A DNA stretch of 64,000 bases from contig NC_011740.1 in NCBI RefSeq assembly GCF_000026225.1, positions 620,001-684,000 on the forward strand. The letters run 5' to 3'. Numbering within the stretch: position 1 is the first letter of the stretch; each line of letters starts with the position of its first letter. Shown piece after piece: positions 16,202 to 25,762 of the stretch. Source of the stretch: Escherichia fergusonii ATCC 35469 (GTDB taxonomy: Bacteria; Pseudomonadota; Gammaproteobacteria; Enterobacterales; Enterobacteriaceae). Made by a program: the position numbers and the translations under genes. Under the pieces are notes generated by a model. The model was not told the DNA's origin. It searched no databases and saw nothing but the letters and a program-made list of their open reading frames with translations.

Positions 16202-17473
16202 TTCGACTATTTTGCGGATCTGCTGTTGTTGATGAGGCGTCAAGGTCTGGTCTGCATAAATTAGTGGGGGTGAAAATAGCGGTAACGTGGTGGTGTAAGG
16301 TGTAACAATCAACGCCACGTTACGTGGGGCACCTTGTACTAAAAAATTCTTTACGGGCATATGCCGGATATTGAGCGGCAGTAGTGTGAGTTCTCGCAGC
16401 TGCTGCTCAATACACGCCTCGCGCTCAGTATCGTTGTCTGTCAGCATCAGGATCTGTTTTTCGTGTAGATCATTTTCCTGCATCAACCACGCTCCAAAAA
16501 TAACCGCCACCAGTCCTGTTTCTTCTTCAGAAAATTGAAGGTCGTATTCATTGGCAAATTCGGTCAACGCTTCCTGAGTCGTACGCATTAAACGGGGATA
16601 AAGATGACAAAAACCGTCAGGTAAGGTGTTATCAATACCAATAGAAAACAAGCTACGATGCAACGCCTGCGCCAGATGCACGTAAAGTTGATCGTGTAGT
16701 CCTTGCTCATCGCGAAACTGGACATTACCTTTCTGGCGAAAAATAAGCACCAGGCGAGAAATAGCATTGCGCATCTGCCAGTCCCATGGATGGTTGTCTC
16801 GTCGGGGATCGGGAACACGTAGCAGGGTAAATAGCAGGGCGATAAATAACGACTCTTCCCGTGGAACATTGCGCATCGCACGGCGGTGTAAAAAACGGCT
16901 TAATTCCAGCGCAAAGGGCCAGGCTGCACATGACTGCATCCACTGTTGCTGAAGTGGCGTGAAATCAGGAGTTTGTCCTGCATGATGATTCAACAGACAG
17001 TATTGCCAGAACAGCTGTAGAAACTGCATATCCCGATCACCAAACTGCATGTTCAGGCGACGGGCGCAGAGGTTAATCAGTGCGCGTAAATTTGTATCGT
17101 CATACAAAGTTCGTTCAATACCGCATTGTTTAAGCGCATTTTTTAATGCCGGGGTAAATTGCTCATTAATAAATGCGGGGCACAGGCGCAGCCCTCGGCG
17201 TAACCAATGTAACAGGCATAAACGCTGATTGAGCTCTGTACCTTCAATCCGAAAACCGCCGTTTTGGGCCGTTTTGATCGTCAGCTGGTGGTAACCAGCA
17301 ATCTCCCGACTCGTCTCATTAAGATCTTTACTGACAATCTCTACATCGACACCATTTAACTTACTTAATGTTTCCGTGGTCGTCACCAGACCTGGTTGAA
17401 ACAGCGTCAACAATATATGACAACGGCGTTGGGGAGCAGAAAGTACAGATAGTGGTGCGATGGTTGGCATCAT
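16193..17473 (-). CDS. csiE: Stationary-phase-inducible protein CsiE (PRD-domain)
   Basis: 426 residues, the K-12 CsiE length, with conserved C-terminal segments (EETGLVAVIFGAWLMQENDLHEKQI). It has the winged-helix/PRD layout of transcriptional antiterminators, though no target is known. In K-12 it is sigma-S and cAMP-CRP dependent. The start is ATG 17473, with GGGAGAT seven bases upstream. The sequence differs from K-12 CsiE at a large share of positions in the first two-thirds, far more than suhB or the isc genes only a few kilobases away. Confidence 0.88.
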   Translation of the reverse strand: MMPTIAPLSVLSAPQRRCHILLTLFQPGLVTTTETLSKLNGVDVEIVSKDLNETSREIAGYHQLTIKTAQNGGFRIEGTELNQRLCLLHWLRRGLRLCPAFINEQFTPALKNALKQCGIERTLYDDTNLRALINLCARRLNMQFGDRDMQFLQLFWQYCLLNHHAGQTPDFTPLQQQWMQSCAAWPFALELSRFLHRRAMRNVPREESLFIALLFTLLRVPDPRRDNHPWDWQMRNAISRLVLIFRQKGNVQFRDEQGLHDQLYVHLAQALHRSLFSIGIDNTLPDGFCHLYPRLMRTTQEALTEFANEYDLQFSEEETGLVAVIFGAWLMQENDLHEKQILMLTDNDTEREACIEQQLRELTLLPLNIRHMPVKNFLVQGAPRNVALIVTPYTTTLPLFSPPLIYADQTLTPHQQQQIRKIVESG

Positions 17474-17668
17474 CTGTCAGATCTCCCGTTCGTGGTTTGA
17501 TAAGAATAGCTAAAGTTTATTTATAAAAATGATGATTGAAACGCTTTGCACCAGAATACGGGGGAAGGTCACAGAATTTTTAACTGGAGAGTTGGCTTTG
17601 TTAAGACGAAGCGAGCACCTTAAGGTGATTTTGTGCTGTCTTCTTTCACCTCAGAGAGAGTTGCGATG

Positions 17669-18520
17669 TCATCGGGTGTTTAATGCATTGAGGATAAAAT
17701 TCACCATCTGGTCGCGATATACCCCGCCATGGCGTTCTGAAAAGGCGTCGATATGTTCACCATCAGGAAGGATAATTTTTTGTTTCGGTTCGCGGGTGAG
17801 ATCATAAAGCCTTTCACTTTGCTCCCAGGGAATGACGCGATCAGCTTTACCATGAATGATCAGTACAGGAATGGGGCTGACTTCAGCGATGAAGCGTTCC
17901 GCATTATAACTGTCGTCCATAAAGAAACCGCTACCGGGGATCATCTGGTTAGCGATTGAGGAATAAGAAGCAAAGGTTGAGTCGAGAATTACCGCGCGAA
18001 TACCTTCGCGATCACCATTCCCAAGAGCACTAACCATATTCGCGCCACCAATACTTTGGCCAAACAAGACCAGACGTTGCGGGTTAACATCACTGCGGTG
18101 GCGCACAACATTAATCGCACTTTGCGTATCATCTAATAACCCTGCCTGAGAAGGTCTTCCCTTTGATTTACCGAATCCACGATAATCAAACATAAAGACA
18201 TTGAAATTCCGTTCCGGTAACCAACTGACCAATGGCCAGTGTGCGGACATATTGCCTGCATTGCCGTGAGCGTGAATGACAGTCGCAATGGCGTTTTCGG
18301 CGGGGCCAGTCGCAGAAGGAATAAACCAGCCGTGCAGGCGTGTGCCGTCTTTGGCAGTGAATTCTACTGATTCGGCAGACCAGGGATCGGGGCCATAAAT
18401 TTTATCGTCCGGGTAATAGAAAAAATTGATAGCGATACGCGGTATTAAATAAACGCAGAACAGAATGACGAACAAAATAAAGACAATTTTTAGAACGCGC
18501 TTATTAACCGCAACAATCAT
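17669..18520 (-). CDS. yfhR: Alpha/beta hydrolase YfhR (S9 peptidase-like)
   Basis: 283 residues. One N-terminal membrane anchor (about 8-28) precedes an alpha/beta-hydrolase domain with nucleophile elbow GQSIGG (about residue 151-156). Oxyanion region HAHGNAGN and catalytic His in GEHIDAF are also visible. The substrate is unknown. Orientation and position between csiE and suhB match K-12. An expected terminator is not obvious; the 195 bases to csiE contain no gene. Confidence 0.9.
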   Translation of the reverse strand: MIVAVNKRVLKIVFILFVILFCVYLIPRIAINFFYYPDDKIYGPDPWSAESVEFTAKDGTRLHGWFIPSATGPAENAIATVIHAHGNAGNMSAHWPLVSWLPERNFNVFMFDYRGFGKSKGRPSQAGLLDDTQSAINVVRHRSDVNPQRLVLFGQSIGGANMVSALGNGDREGIRAVILDSTFASYSSIANQMIPGSGFFMDDSYNAERFIAEVSPIPVLIIHGKADRVIPWEQSERLYDLTREPKQKIILPDGEHIDAFSERHGGVYRDQMVNFILNALNTR

Positions 18521-18621
18521 CTCTCTTTCCCTGAAATAGACTAAAAACGGAAAGATGGTGTGAGAGCAGTGAAGGAATGTAAAGTGAAGGTGTGCAGTTT
18601 CAGAAAAGCGCCTGAAGAGTT

Positions 18622-18646
18622 GGCGGGTGAGTGGATATCACCCGCC
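18622..18646 (-). terminator. Hairpin after suhB
   Basis: A 9-bp perfect stem (GGCGGGTGA with TCACCCGCC, 7-base loop) lies 8 bases after the suhB stop. It lacks a good U-run, so it may be a processing or weak termination hairpin. Confidence 0.5.
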
Positions 18647-18653
18647 TGAGTCA

Positions 18654-19457
18654 TTAACGCTTCAGGGCGTCGCTTAACTCGTCACGCATGTTCGCCAGCA
18701 TGGCTTTAACAACGCGCGGGTTACCGGCAACGATGTTACCGGTCAGCATGTAGTTATGACCACCGGTGAAGTCGCTGACGATGCCGCCCGCTTCACGAAC
18801 CAGTAGCTCGCCTGCGGCGAAATCCCACGGACGCAGACCGATTTCAAAGAAACCGTCAACACGACCTGCGGCAACGTAAGCCAGATCCAGCGCCGCAGAA
18901 CCAGTACGACGGAAGTCTGCACATTCGTTGAACAGTTTGCCGACGATGTTGATGTAAGTGGTGGCGTACTGTTTTGCTTTGAACGGGAAGCCGGTCGCAA
19001 GAATAGTACCGTCGAGATCGCGAGCGGTGCTGCCGCGCAGACGGTAGCCGTTCAGCTGTGCGCCCTGACCGCGAGTGGCGGTGAACAGTTCGTTACGCAT
19101 AGGATCATAAACCACAGCAACTTCGGTGCGGCCTTTGATACGAACGGCGATAGATACCGCGAAGTGCGGCAGGCGTTTGATAAAGTTGGTAGTGCCATCC
19201 AGTGGATCGATAACCCATTGAACATCCTGATCGGTACCTTCAAGTTCACCGCTTTCTTCGGTAATGATGGTGTGCTGTGGGTAAGATTTACGAATCGTGT
19301 CGATAATCACCGCTTCGGCAGCTTTATCTACGTTGGTCACGAAATCGTTACTGCCTTTCTGGCTCGCTTCTACAGCGTCCGGGGTTTCATAGTTTTTGGC
19401 AATTAAATTACCCGCCTTGCGCGCTGCGCGCACGGCGATGTTCAGCATCGGATGCAT
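18654..19457 (-). CDS. suhB: Inositol-1-monophosphatase / NusA-associated factor SuhB
   Basis: 267 residues, full length. The metal sites of the inositol monophosphatase fold are present: EESGE (about 67), DPLDGTTNF (about 84-92) and WDFAAGE (about 220). Besides the phosphatase activity, SuhB binds NusA and RNA polymerase and is part of the rRNA antitermination complex. It is divergent from trmJ, with about 118 bases between the starts holding both promoters. Confidence 0.97.
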   Translation of the reverse strand: MHPMLNIAVRAARKAGNLIAKNYETPDAVEASQKGSNDFVTNVDKAAEAVIIDTIRKSYPQHTIITEESGELEGTDQDVQWVIDPLDGTTNFIKRLPHFAVSIAVRIKGRTEVAVVYDPMRNELFTATRGQGAQLNGYRLRGSTARDLDGTILATGFPFKAKQYATTYINIVGKLFNECADFRRTGSAALDLAYVAAGRVDGFFEIGLRPWDFAAGELLVREAGGIVSDFTGGHNYMLTGNIVAGNPRVVKAMLANMRDELSDALKR

Positions 19458-19575
19458 CGGTCTCTCTCACTGGATGTTAAAGAACGGGAAAACGGCGCAG
19501 AGTATAGCAGCGAGATCGGCATCTGTCTTCGTTTTATGATAAGATGCGTGAATAATCTTTAGATGAAGAAAGACA

Positions 19576-20316
19576 ATGCTGCAAAATATTCGAATTGTGC
19601 TGGTGGAGACGTCACACACCGGCAATATGGGTTCTGTTGCCCGTGCCATGAAAACAATGGGCTTAACCAATCTGTGGCTGGTTAATCCACTAGTGAAACC
19701 TGACTCCCAGGCGATTGCTCTGGCAGCAGGGGCCAGCGATGTGATTGGTAATGCTCACATTGTCGATACACTCGACGAAGCGTTAGCCGGTTGTAGCTTG
19801 GTGGTTGGCACCAGTGCACGCTCGCGCACGCTGCCGTGGCCGATGCTCGACCCGCGCGAATGCGGTTTGAAAAGCGTCGCTGAAGCGGCAAATACGCCGG
19901 TGGCACTGGTTTTTGGTCGTGAGCGTGTCGGCTTGACCAATGAAGAGTTGCAAAAGTGCCATTATCATGTCGCCATTACCGCTAACCCGGAATACAGTTC
20001 GCTTAACCTGGCGATGGCTGTTCAGGTTATTGCCTATGAAGTGCGCATGGCCTGGCTGGCGACTCAGGAGAACAGCGAGCAGGTTGAACATGACGAGACG
20101 CCGTATCCGCTGGTCGATGATCTGGAACGTTTTTACGGTCATCTTGAACAAACGCTGCTGGCAACCGGCTTTATCCGTGAAAACCATCCGGGGCAGGTGA
20201 TGAATAAGCTGCGTCGTCTGTTTACCCGTGCGCGCCCGGAAAGCCAGGAGTTGAATATCCTGCGCGGGATTCTGGCTTCTATTGAGCAGCAGAATAAAGG
20301 TAACAAGGCCGAATAA
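19576..20316 (+). CDS. trmJ: tRNA (Cm32/Um32) 2'-O-methyltransferase TrmJ
   Basis: 246 residues. It has a SPOUT-class knot methyltransferase domain (about 1-165: NIRIVLVETSHTGNMGSVARAMK at the start, FGRERVGLTNEEL in the middle) and a short C-terminal helical extension. It methylates position 32 of several tRNAs using SAM. It stands between suhB (divergent) and iscR (same direction), as in K-12, with a REP element after it. Confidence 0.97.
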   Translation: MLQNIRIVLVETSHTGNMGSVARAMKTMGLTNLWLVNPLVKPDSQAIALAAGASDVIGNAHIVDTLDEALAGCSLVVGTSARSRTLPWPMLDPRECGLKSVAEAANTPVALVFGRERVGLTNEELQKCHYHVAITANPEYSSLNLAMAVQVIAYEVRMAWLATQENSEQVEHDETPYPLVDDLERFYGHLEQTLLATGFIRENHPGQVMNKLRRLFTRARPESQELNILRGILASIEQQNKGNKAE

Positions 20317-20322
20317 CCGAGG

Positions 20323-20409
20323 TTGCCTGATACGGCGCTTAACGCGTCTTGTCAGGCCTACATTGTACTGAACCCCTGGTCGGATAAAGTGTTTACGCCG
20401 CACCCGACA
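20323..20409. repeat. REP/BIME element after trmJ
   Basis: Two imperfect palindromes of REP type in opposite orientation (GCCTGATACGGCG...CGTCTTGTCAGGC and CGGATAAAGTGTTTACGCCG) form a short BIME. It separates trmJ from the isc promoter. Confidence 0.8.
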
Positions 20410-20452
20410 ACAGGTACAAACGCCACGATAAAAAAATGGCACTGAAGGTTAA

Positions 20453-20525
20453 ATACCCGACTAAATCAGTCAAGTAAATAGTTGACCAATTTACTCGGGA
20501 ATGTCAGACTTGACCCTGCTATGCA
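20453..20525 (+). promoter_or_regulatory. isc promoter with two adjacent type-1 IscR sites
   Basis: Two 25-base sequences fit the type-1 IscR motif (ATA..YGACT....AGTC..). One at 20453-20477 contains CCGACTAAATCAGTC; the other at 20478-20502 contains TTGACCAATTTACTCGG. They are directly adjacent, and the second abuts an extended -10 (TGCTATGCA, 20517-20525) that lacks a good -35. [2Fe-2S]-IscR is known to repress this promoter, giving feedback on Fe-S supply. Confidence 0.88.
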
Positions 20526-20585
20526 ATACCCCCACTTTTACAATAAAAAACCCCGGGCAGGGGCGAGTTTGAGGTGAAGTAAGAC

Positions 20586-21074
20586 ATGAGACTGACATCT
20601 AAAGGGCGCTATGCCGTGACCGCAATGCTTGACGTTGCGCTCAACTCTGAAGCGGGCCCGGTACCGTTGGCTGATATTTCCGAACGTCAGGGAATTTCCC
20701 TTTCTTATCTGGAACAACTGTTTTCCCGTCTGCGTAAAAATGGTCTGGTTTCCAGCGTACGCGGACCAGGCGGTGGTTATCTGTTAGGCAAAGATGCCAG
20801 CAGCATCGCCGTTGGCGAAGTGATTAGCGCCGTTGACGAATCTGTAGATGCCACCCGTTGTCAGGGTAAAGGCGGCTGCCAGGGTGGCGATAAATGCCTG
20901 ACCCACGCGCTGTGGCGTGATTTGAGCGACCGTCTCACCGGTTTTCTCAACAACATTACTTTAGGCGAACTGGTTAATAACCAGGAAGTGCTGGATGTAT
21001 CTGGTCGTCAGCATACTCACGACGCGCCACGCACCCGCACACAAGACGCGATCGACGTTAAGTTACGCGCTTAA
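20586..21074 (+). CDS. iscR: Fe-S-responsive Rrf2-family regulator IscR
   Basis: 162 residues, the K-12 length. An N-terminal winged helix is followed by the cluster-binding segment [16 protein letters not shown] holding Cys92, Cys98, Cys104 and His107. It senses Fe-S status and controls the isc and suf operons and others. GAGGTGAAG just upstream is the ribosome site. It is the first gene of the isc operon, separated from iscS by an ERIC element in a region where RyhB-dependent cleavage is known. Confidence 0.98.
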
Positions 21075-21084
21075 TTTAACCGTC

Positions 21085-21191
21085 CTGTTTCGTGTTGCAT
21101 CTGCGTTGACTGCACATACTCACTCCGGTCACTTACTTATGTAAGCTCCCGGAGATTCGTAAGTTTGTCAACTTGCTGAAACTCGAAACAG
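21085..21191. repeat. ERIC element between iscR and iscS
   Basis: A 107-base imperfect inverted repeat with the ERIC core (TCACTTACTTATGTAAGCTC) and terminal arms CTGTTTCG and TCGAAACAG. It lies inside the iscRSUA transcript, so it will fold into a long hairpin in the mRNA between iscR and iscS. There the known RyhB/RNase E processing separates iscR from iscSUA. Confidence 0.88.
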
Positions 21192-21314
21192 TTAGGTTAA
21201 AGATAACAAGATATTAGAATCAGGCCGGGGCGTATCGCGCTCCGTAAACACGGTCGTACATCCAGCCGGTAGCCTGGTTCCTTGCATTGAGTGATGTACG
21301 GAGTTTATAGAGCA

Positions 21315-22529
21315 ATGAAATTACCGATTTATCTCGACTACTCCGCAACCACGCCGGTGGACCCGCGTGTTGCCGAGAAAATAATGCAGTTTATGACGAT
21401 GGACGGAACCTTTGGTAACCCGGCCTCCCGTTCTCACCGTTTCGGCTGGCAGGCTGAAGAAGCGGTAGATATCGCTCGTAATCAGATTGCCGATCTGGTT
21501 GGCGCTGATCCGCGAGAAATCGTCTTTACCTCTGGTGCTACCGAATCTGACAACCTGGCGATCAAAGGTGCTGCTAACTTTTATCAGAAAAAAGGCAAGC
21601 ACATCATCACCAGCAAAACCGAACACAAAGCGGTACTGGATACCTGCCGTCAGCTGGAGCGTGAAGGTTTTGAAGTCACCTACCTGGCACCGCAGCGTAA
21701 CGGTATTATCGACCTGAAAGAACTCGAAGCAGCGATGCGTGACGACACCATCCTTGTTTCCATCATGCACGTAAATAACGAAATTGGCGTGGTGCAGGAT
21801 ATCGCGGCTATCGGCGAAATGTGCCGTGCTCGTGGCATTATCTATCACGTTGATGCAACCCAGAGCGTGGGCAAACTGCCTATCGACCTGAGCCAGTTGA
21901 AAGTTGACCTGATGTCTTTCTCCGGTCACAAAATCTACGGCCCGAAAGGTATCGGTGCGCTGTATGTGCGTCGTAAACCGCGCGTACGTATCGAAGCACA
22001 AATGCACGGCGGCGGTCACGAGCGCGGTATGCGTTCCGGTACTCTGCCTGTTCACCAGATCGTCGGTATGGGCGAAGCCTATCGCATCGCAAAAGAAGAG
22101 ATGGCGACCGAGATGGAACGTCTGCGCGGCCTGCGTAACCGTCTGTGGAACGGCATCAAAGATATCGAAGAAGTTTACCTGAACGGTGACCTGGAACACG
22201 GTGCGCCGAACATTCTCAACGTCAGCTTTAACTACGTTGAAGGTGAGTCGCTGATTATGGCGCTGAAAGACCTTGCGGTTTCTTCCGGTTCTGCCTGTAC
22301 GTCAGCAAGCCTCGAACCGTCCTACGTGCTGCGCGCGCTGGGGCTGAACGACGAGCTGGCACATAGCTCTATCCGTTTCTCTTTAGGTCGTTTTACTACT
22401 GAAGAAGAGATCGACTACACCATCGAGTTAGTTCGTAAATCCATCGGTCGTCTGCGTGACCTTTCTCCGCTGTGGGAAATGTACAAGCAGGGCGTGGATC
22501 TGAACAGCATCGAATGGGCACATCATTAA
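21315..22529 (+). CDS. iscS: Cysteine desulfurase IscS
   Basis: 404 residues, nearly identical to K-12. The PLP lysine is in [11 protein letters not shown] (about 206), and the persulfide cysteine is in [10 protein letters not shown] (Cys328). It takes sulfur from cysteine for Fe-S clusters, thio-tRNA modification and thiamine. I start at ATG 21315 ([10 protein letters not shown]), with GGAG 12 bases upstream, rather than the in-frame ATGs 24 bases earlier. Confidence 0.98.
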
Positions 22530-22556
22530 TCGGTATCGGAATCAGGAGAATTTATA

Positions 22557-22943
22557 ATGGCTTACAGCGAAAAAGTTATCGATCATTACGAGAATCCGCG
22601 TAACGTGGGTTCCTTCGACAACAACGACGAGAACGTGGGCAGCGGCATGGTGGGTGCACCGGCCTGTGGCGACGTGATGAAGTTGCAGATTAAAGTCAAC
22701 GATGAAGGTATCATTGAAGACGCGCGTTTTAAAACTTACGGCTGCGGTTCCGCTATCGCTTCCAGCTCCCTGGTCACCGAATGGGTGAAAGGGAAGTCTC
22801 TCGACGAAGCACAGGCGATCAAAAACACCGATATTGCTGAAGAACTTGAACTGCCGCCGGTGAAAATTCACTGTTCTATTCTGGCAGAAGACGCGATCAA
22901 AGCCGCCATTGCGGACTATAAAAGCAAACGTGAAGCAAAATAA
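22557..22943 (+). CDS. iscU: Fe-S scaffold protein IscU
   Basis: 128 residues, as in K-12. The three cluster cysteines are visible in ACGD (Cys37), YGCGSA (Cys63) and KIHCSI (Cys106), with the HscA-binding LPPVK motif at about 99-103. It receives sulfur from IscS and passes the cluster on with HscA/HscB. CAGGAG is 9 bases before the ATG. Confidence 0.98.
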   Translation: MAYSEKVIDHYENPRNVGSFDNNDENVGSGMVGAPACGDVMKLQIKVNDEGIIEDARFKTYGCGSAIASSSLVTEWVKGKSLDEAQAIKNTDIAEELELPPVKIHCSILAEDAIKAAIADYKSKREAK

Positions 22944-22959
22944 GAGTTGAGGTTTGGTT

Positions 22960-23283
22960 ATGTCGATTACACTGAGCGACAGTGCAGCAGCGCGAGTAAA
23001 TACCTTTCTGGCTAACCGCGGCAAAGGGTTTGGCCTGCGTCTGGGCGTGAGAACCTCCGGATGTTCAGGTATGGCTTATGTACTGGAATTTGTTGACGAA
23101 CCGACGCCGGAAGACATCGTGTTTGAAGACAAAGGCGTGAAAGTCGTGGTCGATGGCAAAAGCCTGCAATTTCTGGACGGTACGCAACTGGATTTCGTAA
23201 AAGAAGGCCTGAACGAAGGGTTTAAATTTACCAACCCGAACGTCAAAGATGAGTGTGGTTGCGGCGAAAGCTTCCACGTTTGA
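22960..23283 (+). CDS. iscA: A-type Fe-S carrier IscA
   Basis: 107 residues starting at ATG 22960 with GAGG 7 bases upstream. The three conserved cysteines are in TSGCSGM (Cys35) and CGCGES (Cys99, Cys101). It carries clusters or iron to apo-targets. It is the last gene before an internal terminator-like hairpin. Confidence 0.97.
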   Translation: MSITLSDSAAARVNTFLANRGKGFGLRLGVRTSGCSGMAYVLEFVDEPTPEDIVFEDKGVKVVVDGKSLQFLDGTQLDFVKEGLNEGFKFTNPNVKDECGCGESFHV

Positions 23284-23296
23284 TGCGCATACCGAT

Positions 23297-23334
23297 AACC
23301 CCACCGTGGTCAGCTGCGCGTGGGGTTTGTTTTA
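23297..23334 (+). terminator. Attenuating terminator between iscA and hscB
   Basis: An 8-bp stem (AACCCCAC with GTGGGGTT) is followed by TGTTTT. The U-run is interrupted, so partial read-through into hscBA-fdx-iscX is likely. This fits the lower expression of the downstream half known in E. coli. Confidence 0.7.
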
Positions 23335-23378
23335 CCTGATTCGTCGTTATTGCGGCGGATCGCAGCCCTGAGAATGTT

Positions 23379-23894
23379 ATGGATTACTTCACCCTCTTTG
23401 GCTTGCCTGCCCGTTATCAACTCGATACCCAGGCACTGAGCCTGCGTTTTCAGGATCTACAACGTCAGTATCATCCTGATAAATTCGCCAGCGGAAGCCA
23501 GGCGGAACAACTCGCCGCCGTACAGCAATCTGCAACCATTAACCAGGCCTGGCAAACGCTGCGTCATCCGTTAATGCGCGCGGAATATTTACTTTCTTTG
23601 CACGGTTTTGATCTCGCCAGCGAGCAGCATACTGTGCGCGACACCGCGTTCCTGATGGAACAGCTGGAGCTGCGCGAAGAACTGGACGAGATCGAACAGG
23701 CGAAAGATGAAGCACGGCTGGAAAGCTTTATCAAACGTGTGAAAAAGATGTTTGATACCCGCCATCAGTTGATGGTTGAACAGTTAGACAACGAGACGTG
23801 GGACGCGGCGGCGGATACCGTGCGTAAGCTGCGTTTTCTCGATAAACTGCGAAGTAGTGCCGAACAACTCGAAGAAAAACTGCTCGATTTTTAA
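23379..23894 (+). CDS. hscB: J-domain co-chaperone HscB
   Basis: 171 residues. An N-terminal J domain with the HPD motif (QYHPDKF, about 32-34) is followed by a C-terminal three-helix bundle that binds IscU. It delivers IscU to HscA and stimulates its ATPase. Full length and normal context. Confidence 0.97.
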   Translation: MDYFTLFGLPARYQLDTQALSLRFQDLQRQYHPDKFASGSQAEQLAAVQQSATINQAWQTLRHPLMRAEYLLSLHGFDLASEQHTVRDTAFLMEQLELREELDEIEQAKDEARLESFIKRVKKMFDTRHQLMVEQLDNETWDAAADTVRKLRFLDKLRSSAEQLEEKLLDF

Positions 23895-23910
23895 TTTCTG
23901 GAAGCTAAAC

Positions 23911-25761
23911 ATGGCCTTATTACAAATTAGTGAACCTGGTTTGAGTGCTGCGCCGCATCAGCGTCGTCTGGCGGCCGGTATTGACCTGGGCACAACCAAC
24001 TCGCTGGTGGCGACAGTACGCAGCGGTCAGGCCGAAACGTTAGCCGACCATGAAGGCCGTCACCTGCTGCCCTCTGTTGTTCACTATCAACAGCAGGGGC
24101 ATTCGGTGGGTTATGACGCGCGCGCTAACGCAGCGCTTGACACCGCCAACACCATTAGTTCTGTTAAACGCCTGATGGGGCGCTCGCTGGCTGATATCCA
24201 GCAACGCTACCCGCATTTGCCTTATCAATTCCAGGCCAGCGAAAACGGCTTGCCGATGATTGAAACAGCAGCGGGATTGCTGAATCCGGTGCGCGTTTCT
24301 GCGGACATCCTCAAAGCACTGGCGGCGCGGGCAACTGAAGCCCTGGCTGGCGACTTGGATGGTGTCGTTATCACCGTTCCGGCGTACTTTGACGATGCCC
24401 AGCGTCAGGGCACCAAAGACGCGGCGCGTCTGGCTGGGCTGCATGTTCTGCGCTTGCTTAACGAACCGACCGCTGCGGCTATCGCCTACGGGCTGGATTC
24501 CGGTCAGGAAGGCGTGATCGCTGTTTATGACCTCGGTGGCGGGACGTTTGATATTTCCATTCTTCGCTTAAGTCGCGGCGTGTTCGAAGTGCTGGCGACC
24601 GGCGGTGATTCTGCGCTCGGCGGCGATGACTTTGACCATCTGTTAGCAGATTACATTCGCGAACAGGCGGGCATTCCTGACCGTAGCGATAACCGCGTTC
24701 AGCGTGAACTGCTGGATGCCGCCATTGCGGCCAAAATCGCGCTGAGCGATGCGGACTCTGTGACCGTGAATGTTGCGGGCTGGCAGGGTGAAATCAGCCG
24801 TGAACAATTCAATGAATTGATCGCGCCATTGGTAAAACGAACCTTACTGGCTTGTCGTCGTGCGCTGAAAGACGCGGGCGTAGAAGCTGATGAAGTGCTG
24901 GAAGTGGTTATGGTTGGTGGTTCTACCCGCGTGCCGCTGGTGCGTGAACGAGTGGGCGAATTTTTCGGTCGTCCACCGCTGACTTCCATCAACCCGGATA
25001 AAGTCGTCGCTATTGGCGCGGCGATTCAGGCGGATATTCTGGTGGGTAACAAGCCGGACAGCGAAATGCTGTTGCTTGATGTGATCCCGCTGTCGCTGGG
25101 CCTCGAAACCATGGGTGGCCTGGTGGAGAAAGTGATCCCGCGTAACACCACAATTCCGGTGGCCCGCGCCCAGGATTTCACCACCTTTAAAGATGGTCAG
25201 ACGGCGATGTCTATCCATGTAATGCAGGGTGAGCGTGAGCTGGTGCAGGACTGCCGCTCGCTGGCACGTTTTGCGCTGCGTGGTATTCCGGCGCTACCGG
25301 CTGGCGGCGCGCATATTCGCGTAACGTTTCAGGTCGATGCTGATGGTCTTTTGAGCGTGACGGCGATGGAGAAATCCACCGGCGTTGAGGCGTCTATTCA
25401 GGTTAAACCGTCTTATGGTCTGACCGACAGTGAAATCGCTTCGATGATCAAAGACTCAATGAGCTATGCCGAGCAGGACGTAAAAGCCCGTATGCTGGCT
25501 GAACAAAAAGTAGAAGCGGCGCGTGTGCTGGAAAGTTTGCACGGCGCGCTGGCTGCTGATGCCGCGCTGTTAAGCGCCGCAGAGCGTCAGGTCATTGACG
25601 ATGCTGCCGCTCACCTGAGTGAAGTGGCGCAGGGCGATGATGTTGACGCCATCGAACAAGCGATTAAAAACGTAGACAAACAAACCCAGGATTTCGCCGC
25701 TCGCCGCATGGACCAGTCGGTTCGTCGTGCGCTGAAGGGCCATTCCGTGGACGAGGTTTAA
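23911..25761 (+). CDS. hscA: Hsp70-class chaperone HscA
   Basis: 616 residues when started at ATG 23911 (MALLQISEPG), the K-12 length; the upstream in-frame ATG would lie within hscB. The actin-like ATPase domain spans about 1-385 (GIDLGTTNS, YDLGGGTFD, VGGSTRVP) and the substrate domain follows. It binds the LPPVK motif of IscU to release clusters. It is spaced 16 bases after hscB. Confidence 0.98.
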   Translation: MALLQISEPGLSAAPHQRRLAAGIDLGTTNSLVATVRSGQAETLADHEGRHLLPSVVHYQQQGHSVGYDARANAALDTANTISSVKRLMGRSLADIQQRYPHLPYQFQASENGLPMIETAAGLLNPVRVSADILKALAARATEALAGDLDGVVITVPAYFDDAQRQGTKDAARLAGLHVLRLLNEPTAAAIAYGLDSGQEGVIAVYDLGGGTFDISILRLSRGVFEVLATGGDSALGGDDFDHLLADYIREQAGIPDRSDNRVQRELLDAAIAAKIALSDADSVTVNVAGWQGEISREQFNELIAPLVKRTLLACRRALKDAGVEADEVLEVVMVGGSTRVPLVRERVGEFFGRPPLTSINPDKVVAIGAAIQADILVGNKPDSEMLLLDVIPLSLGLETMGGLVEKVIPRNTTIPVARAQDFTTFKDGQTAMSIHVMQGERELVQDCRSLARFALRGIPALPAGGAHIRVTFQVDADGLLSVTAMEKSTGVEASIQVKPSYGLTDSEIASMIKDSMSYAEQDVKARMLAEQKVEAARVLESLHGALAADAALLSAAERQVIDDAAAHLSEVAQGDDVDAIEQAIKNVDKQTQDFAARRMDQSVRRALKGHSVDEV

Positions 25762-25762
25762 T

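Noticed and set aside
19783..20442. 219-codon antisense frame over trmJ
   Set aside because: It overlaps trmJ and a REP element; no start signal or family.
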